DNA of 6,748 nucleotides, taken from positions 1 to 6,748 of the forward strand of contig JAIVHR010000190.1 in NCBI GenBank assembly GCA_020200935.1, read 5' to 3'. Position 1 is the stretch's first letter. Each line of letters begins with the position of its first letter. The notes below the pieces were generated by a model. The model was not told the origin of the DNA, did not search any database, and saw only the letters and a list, made by a program, of their open reading frames with translations. The translations under genes and the position numbers were made by a program. Of the stretch, positions 5,154 through 6,748 are shown one piece after another. This stretch comes from Sphingomonadales bacterium. Its GTDB lineage: Bacteria > Pseudomonadota > Alphaproteobacteria > Sphingomonadales > Sphingomonadaceae.

Positions 5154-6748
5154 GTGCCAGAGGGGAAGCATCTCTATCTCGTCGACGGGTCGAGCTACAT
5201 CTTCCGCGCCTATCACCGGCTGCCGCCGCTGACCAACAAGCGCGGCGAGCCGGTCGGCGCGGTCTACGGCTATACGACGATGCTCTGGAAGCTCGTCGAC
5301 CAGTTGAATGCCGAGGACGGGCCGACCCATCTCGCCGTGGTCCTCGACAAGGATTCGACGAGCTTCCGCAACGATCTCTACGACCAGTACAAGGCGAACC
5401 GCCCGCCGGCGCCCGAGGATCTGGTGCCGCAATTCCCGATGATCCGCGATGCAACGCGCGCCTTCTCGCTGCCCTGCATCGAGGAGCCCGGCGTCGAGGC
5501 CGACGACATCATCGCCTCCTATGCGGTCAAGGCGATTCAAGAGGGCTGGCAGGTGACGATCGTCAGTTCCGACAAGGATCTGATGCAGCTGATCGTTCCC
5601 CCGGCGCAAGGCAAGGGCGGCCTCGATCTCTACGACACGATGAACGACCGCAAGCTCGGCACCGATCACGTGCTCGAAAAATTCGGCGTCGCGCCCGACA
5701 AGCTCGGCGAGGTGCTGGCACTGATGGGCGACACGTCGGACAATATCCCGGGCGTCCCCGGCATCGGCCCCAAGACGGCGTCGAAGCTGATCACCGAATT
5801 TGGCACCGTCGATGCGGTGCTCGAAGCCGCCGAGGGCATGAAGCCGTCGAAGATGCGCGACAATCTGATCGAGCATGCCGGCAATGCCCGGCTCTCGCGC
5901 GTGCTGGTCGAGCTCAAGCGCGATTGCCCGCTGCCCGAGCCGCTCGAGGATTTTGCGCTCAAGGGCATCCCCGAGGAGCCGCTCCGCGAATTTCTCGACC
6001 ATCACGGCTTCAAGTCGCTGCTGACCCGGCTCGGCGGCGCACAGGCGCCCGAGGAGAAAACGCAGACGCAGGAGCTTGCCCTGCCCGACGATCCGCCCTG
6101 CGATCGCGACCAGTATGAAACACTCACCGACGAAGCCGATCTCGATCGCTGGATCGCGGAAGCGACGGCGCAGGGCCATGTCGCGATCGACACCGAAACC
6201 GACAGCCTCGAATCGGTGACCGCGCGGCTGGTCGGGGTCAGCCTCGCGCTCGCCCCCAACAAGGCCTGCTATATCCCGTTGCGCCATGGCGGCGAGGGGC
6301 TGCTCGACGAGAAGCCCGAACAGATCGACTTCGACACCGCGATCGCCAGGCTCAAGCCTTTGTTCGAGGATCCGGCGGTGCTCAAGATCGGCCACAATCT
6401 CAAATACGATATCGGCGTGCTCGCCCAGCACGATATCGTCCCGGCGCCGATCGACGACACGATCGTCATGAGCTTCGATCTCGAGGCCGGGCTGCATGGC
6501 CACAAGATGGACGAGCTCGCCACGCTTTTCCTCGATCACAGCTGCGTCGGATATAAGGATGTCGTCGGCACCGGGAAGAAGGCGATCTCCTTCGGCGAAG
6601 TGCCGCTCGACCGGGCGACCGAATATGCGGCCGAGGATGCCGATGTGACGCTCAGGCTGTGGCGCCGGCTGAAGCCGCGATTGGCCGACGAGGGCGTGGC
6701 GCGGGTCTATGAAATGATCGACCGGCCGCTGGTGCCCGTGATCGCCGG
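5154..6748 (+). CDS. polA: DNA polymerase I, 5' portion (5'-nuclease and 3'-5' exonuclease domains)
   Basis: DNA polymerase I removes RNA primers, fills gaps and takes part in repair. The gene runs off the window: 531 codons are visible out of roughly 930 expected, and the polymerase domain is missing only for that reason. The 5'-nuclease domain (about 1-290) shows LVDGSS with metal-binding Asp 11, YDQYKANR (76-83), GVEADDII (113-120), SSDKD (138-142), GDTSDNIPG (192-200) and the helix-hairpin-helix GVPGIGPKTA (200-209). The 3'-5' exonuclease domain (about 315-515) has all proofreading motifs: DTETD (346-350), GHNLKYD (413-419) and YAAEDADVT (491-499). Proofreading should therefore be intact. 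GTG 5154 is chosen because it places the first conserved motif (LYLVDGSSYIFRAYH) at the usual distance from the N-terminus. In-frame GTG 5121, GTG 5115, ATG 5076 and ATG 5067 also exist, and none has a good Shine-Dalgarno. It is divergent from the Arg-rich gene. Confidence 0.95.
   Translation, partial: MPEGKHLYLVDGSSYIFRAYHRLPPLTNKRGEPVGAVYGYTTMLWKLVDQLNAEDGPTHLAVVLDKDSTSFRNDLYDQYKANRPPAPEDLVPQFPMIRDATRAFSLPCIEEPGVEADDIIASYAVKAIQEGWQVTIVSSDKDLMQLIVPPAQGKGGLDLYDTMNDRKLGTDHVLEKFGVAPDKLGEVLALMGDTSDNIPGVPGIGPKTASKLITEFGTVDAVLEAAEGMKPSKMRDNLIEHAGNARLSRVLVELKRDCPLPEPLEDFALKGIPEEPLREFLDHHGFKSLLTRLGGAQAPEEKTQTQELALPDDPPCDRDQYETLTDEADLDRWIAEATAQGHVAIDTETDSLESVTARLVGVSLALAPNKACYIPLRHGGEGLLDEKPEQIDFDTAIARLKPLFEDPAVLKIGHNLKYDIGVLAQHDIVPAPIDDTIVMSFDLEAGLHGHKMDELATLFLDHSCVGYKDVVGTGKKAISFGEVPLDRATEYAAEDADVTLRLWRRLKPRLADEGVARVYEMIDRPLVPVIA

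Noticed and set aside
5091..6539. 482-codon frame antisense to polA
   Set aside because: It lies opposite a polA frame that has every catalytic motif in order, and shows no domain of its own.

Overview
The window looks like chromosomal DNA of a sphingomonad alphaproteobacterium (Sphingomonadaceae or a close relative). It is GC-rich with strong G/C third-position bias, and uses GTG as well as ATG starts, often without a clear Shine-Dalgarno. It also carries a palindromic intergenic repeat whose arms contain TGAGCTTGTC and CAGCCCGAACGG, a type familiar from sphingomonad genomes. The genus cannot be fixed from this sequence alone.

Left part (1-2722, + strand): a fragment of the palindromic repeat lies at the very edge. 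It is followed by a YadG-like ABC transporter ATPase (82-1002), a complete copy of the repeat (1021-1111) and nadB, the L-aspartate oxidase that begins de novo NAD synthesis (1121-2722). The genes are tightly packed. The ATPase stop, a 41-codon reading frame running through the repeat, and the nadB GTG are chained by GTGA overlaps. The permease expected beside a YadG-type ATPase does not follow it here.

Middle part (2726-4926, - strand): a probable two-gene unit, transcribed convergently toward nadB with only 3 bases between the stops. The promoter-proximal gene encodes a 530-residue exported protein. It has a signal peptide, about 270 residues of Arg/Gln/Ala/Glu-rich sequence with 17-residue tandem repeats, and a Tyr/Gly-rich C-terminal region repeating every 59 residues. 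It contains no lysine and no cysteine. Fourteen bases downstream is a strongly acidic, also lysine-free, FAS1 (fasciclin) lipoprotein. The two products may form an oppositely charged envelope pair, which is an inference.

Right part (4927-6748): a 227-base divergent intergenic region containing an 11-bp inverted repeat pair, then the 5' portion of polA (DNA polymerase I). This portion covers the complete 5'-nuclease domain and an apparently active 3'-5' exonuclease domain; the polymerase domain lies beyond the window.

nadB and polA are ordinary housekeeping genes. The best candidates for something undescribed are the repetitive Arg-rich protein with its FAS1 partner, and the repeat insertion that is read through between the ATPase and nadB. 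No mobile-element gene, CRISPR array, rRNA or tRNA was recognised.
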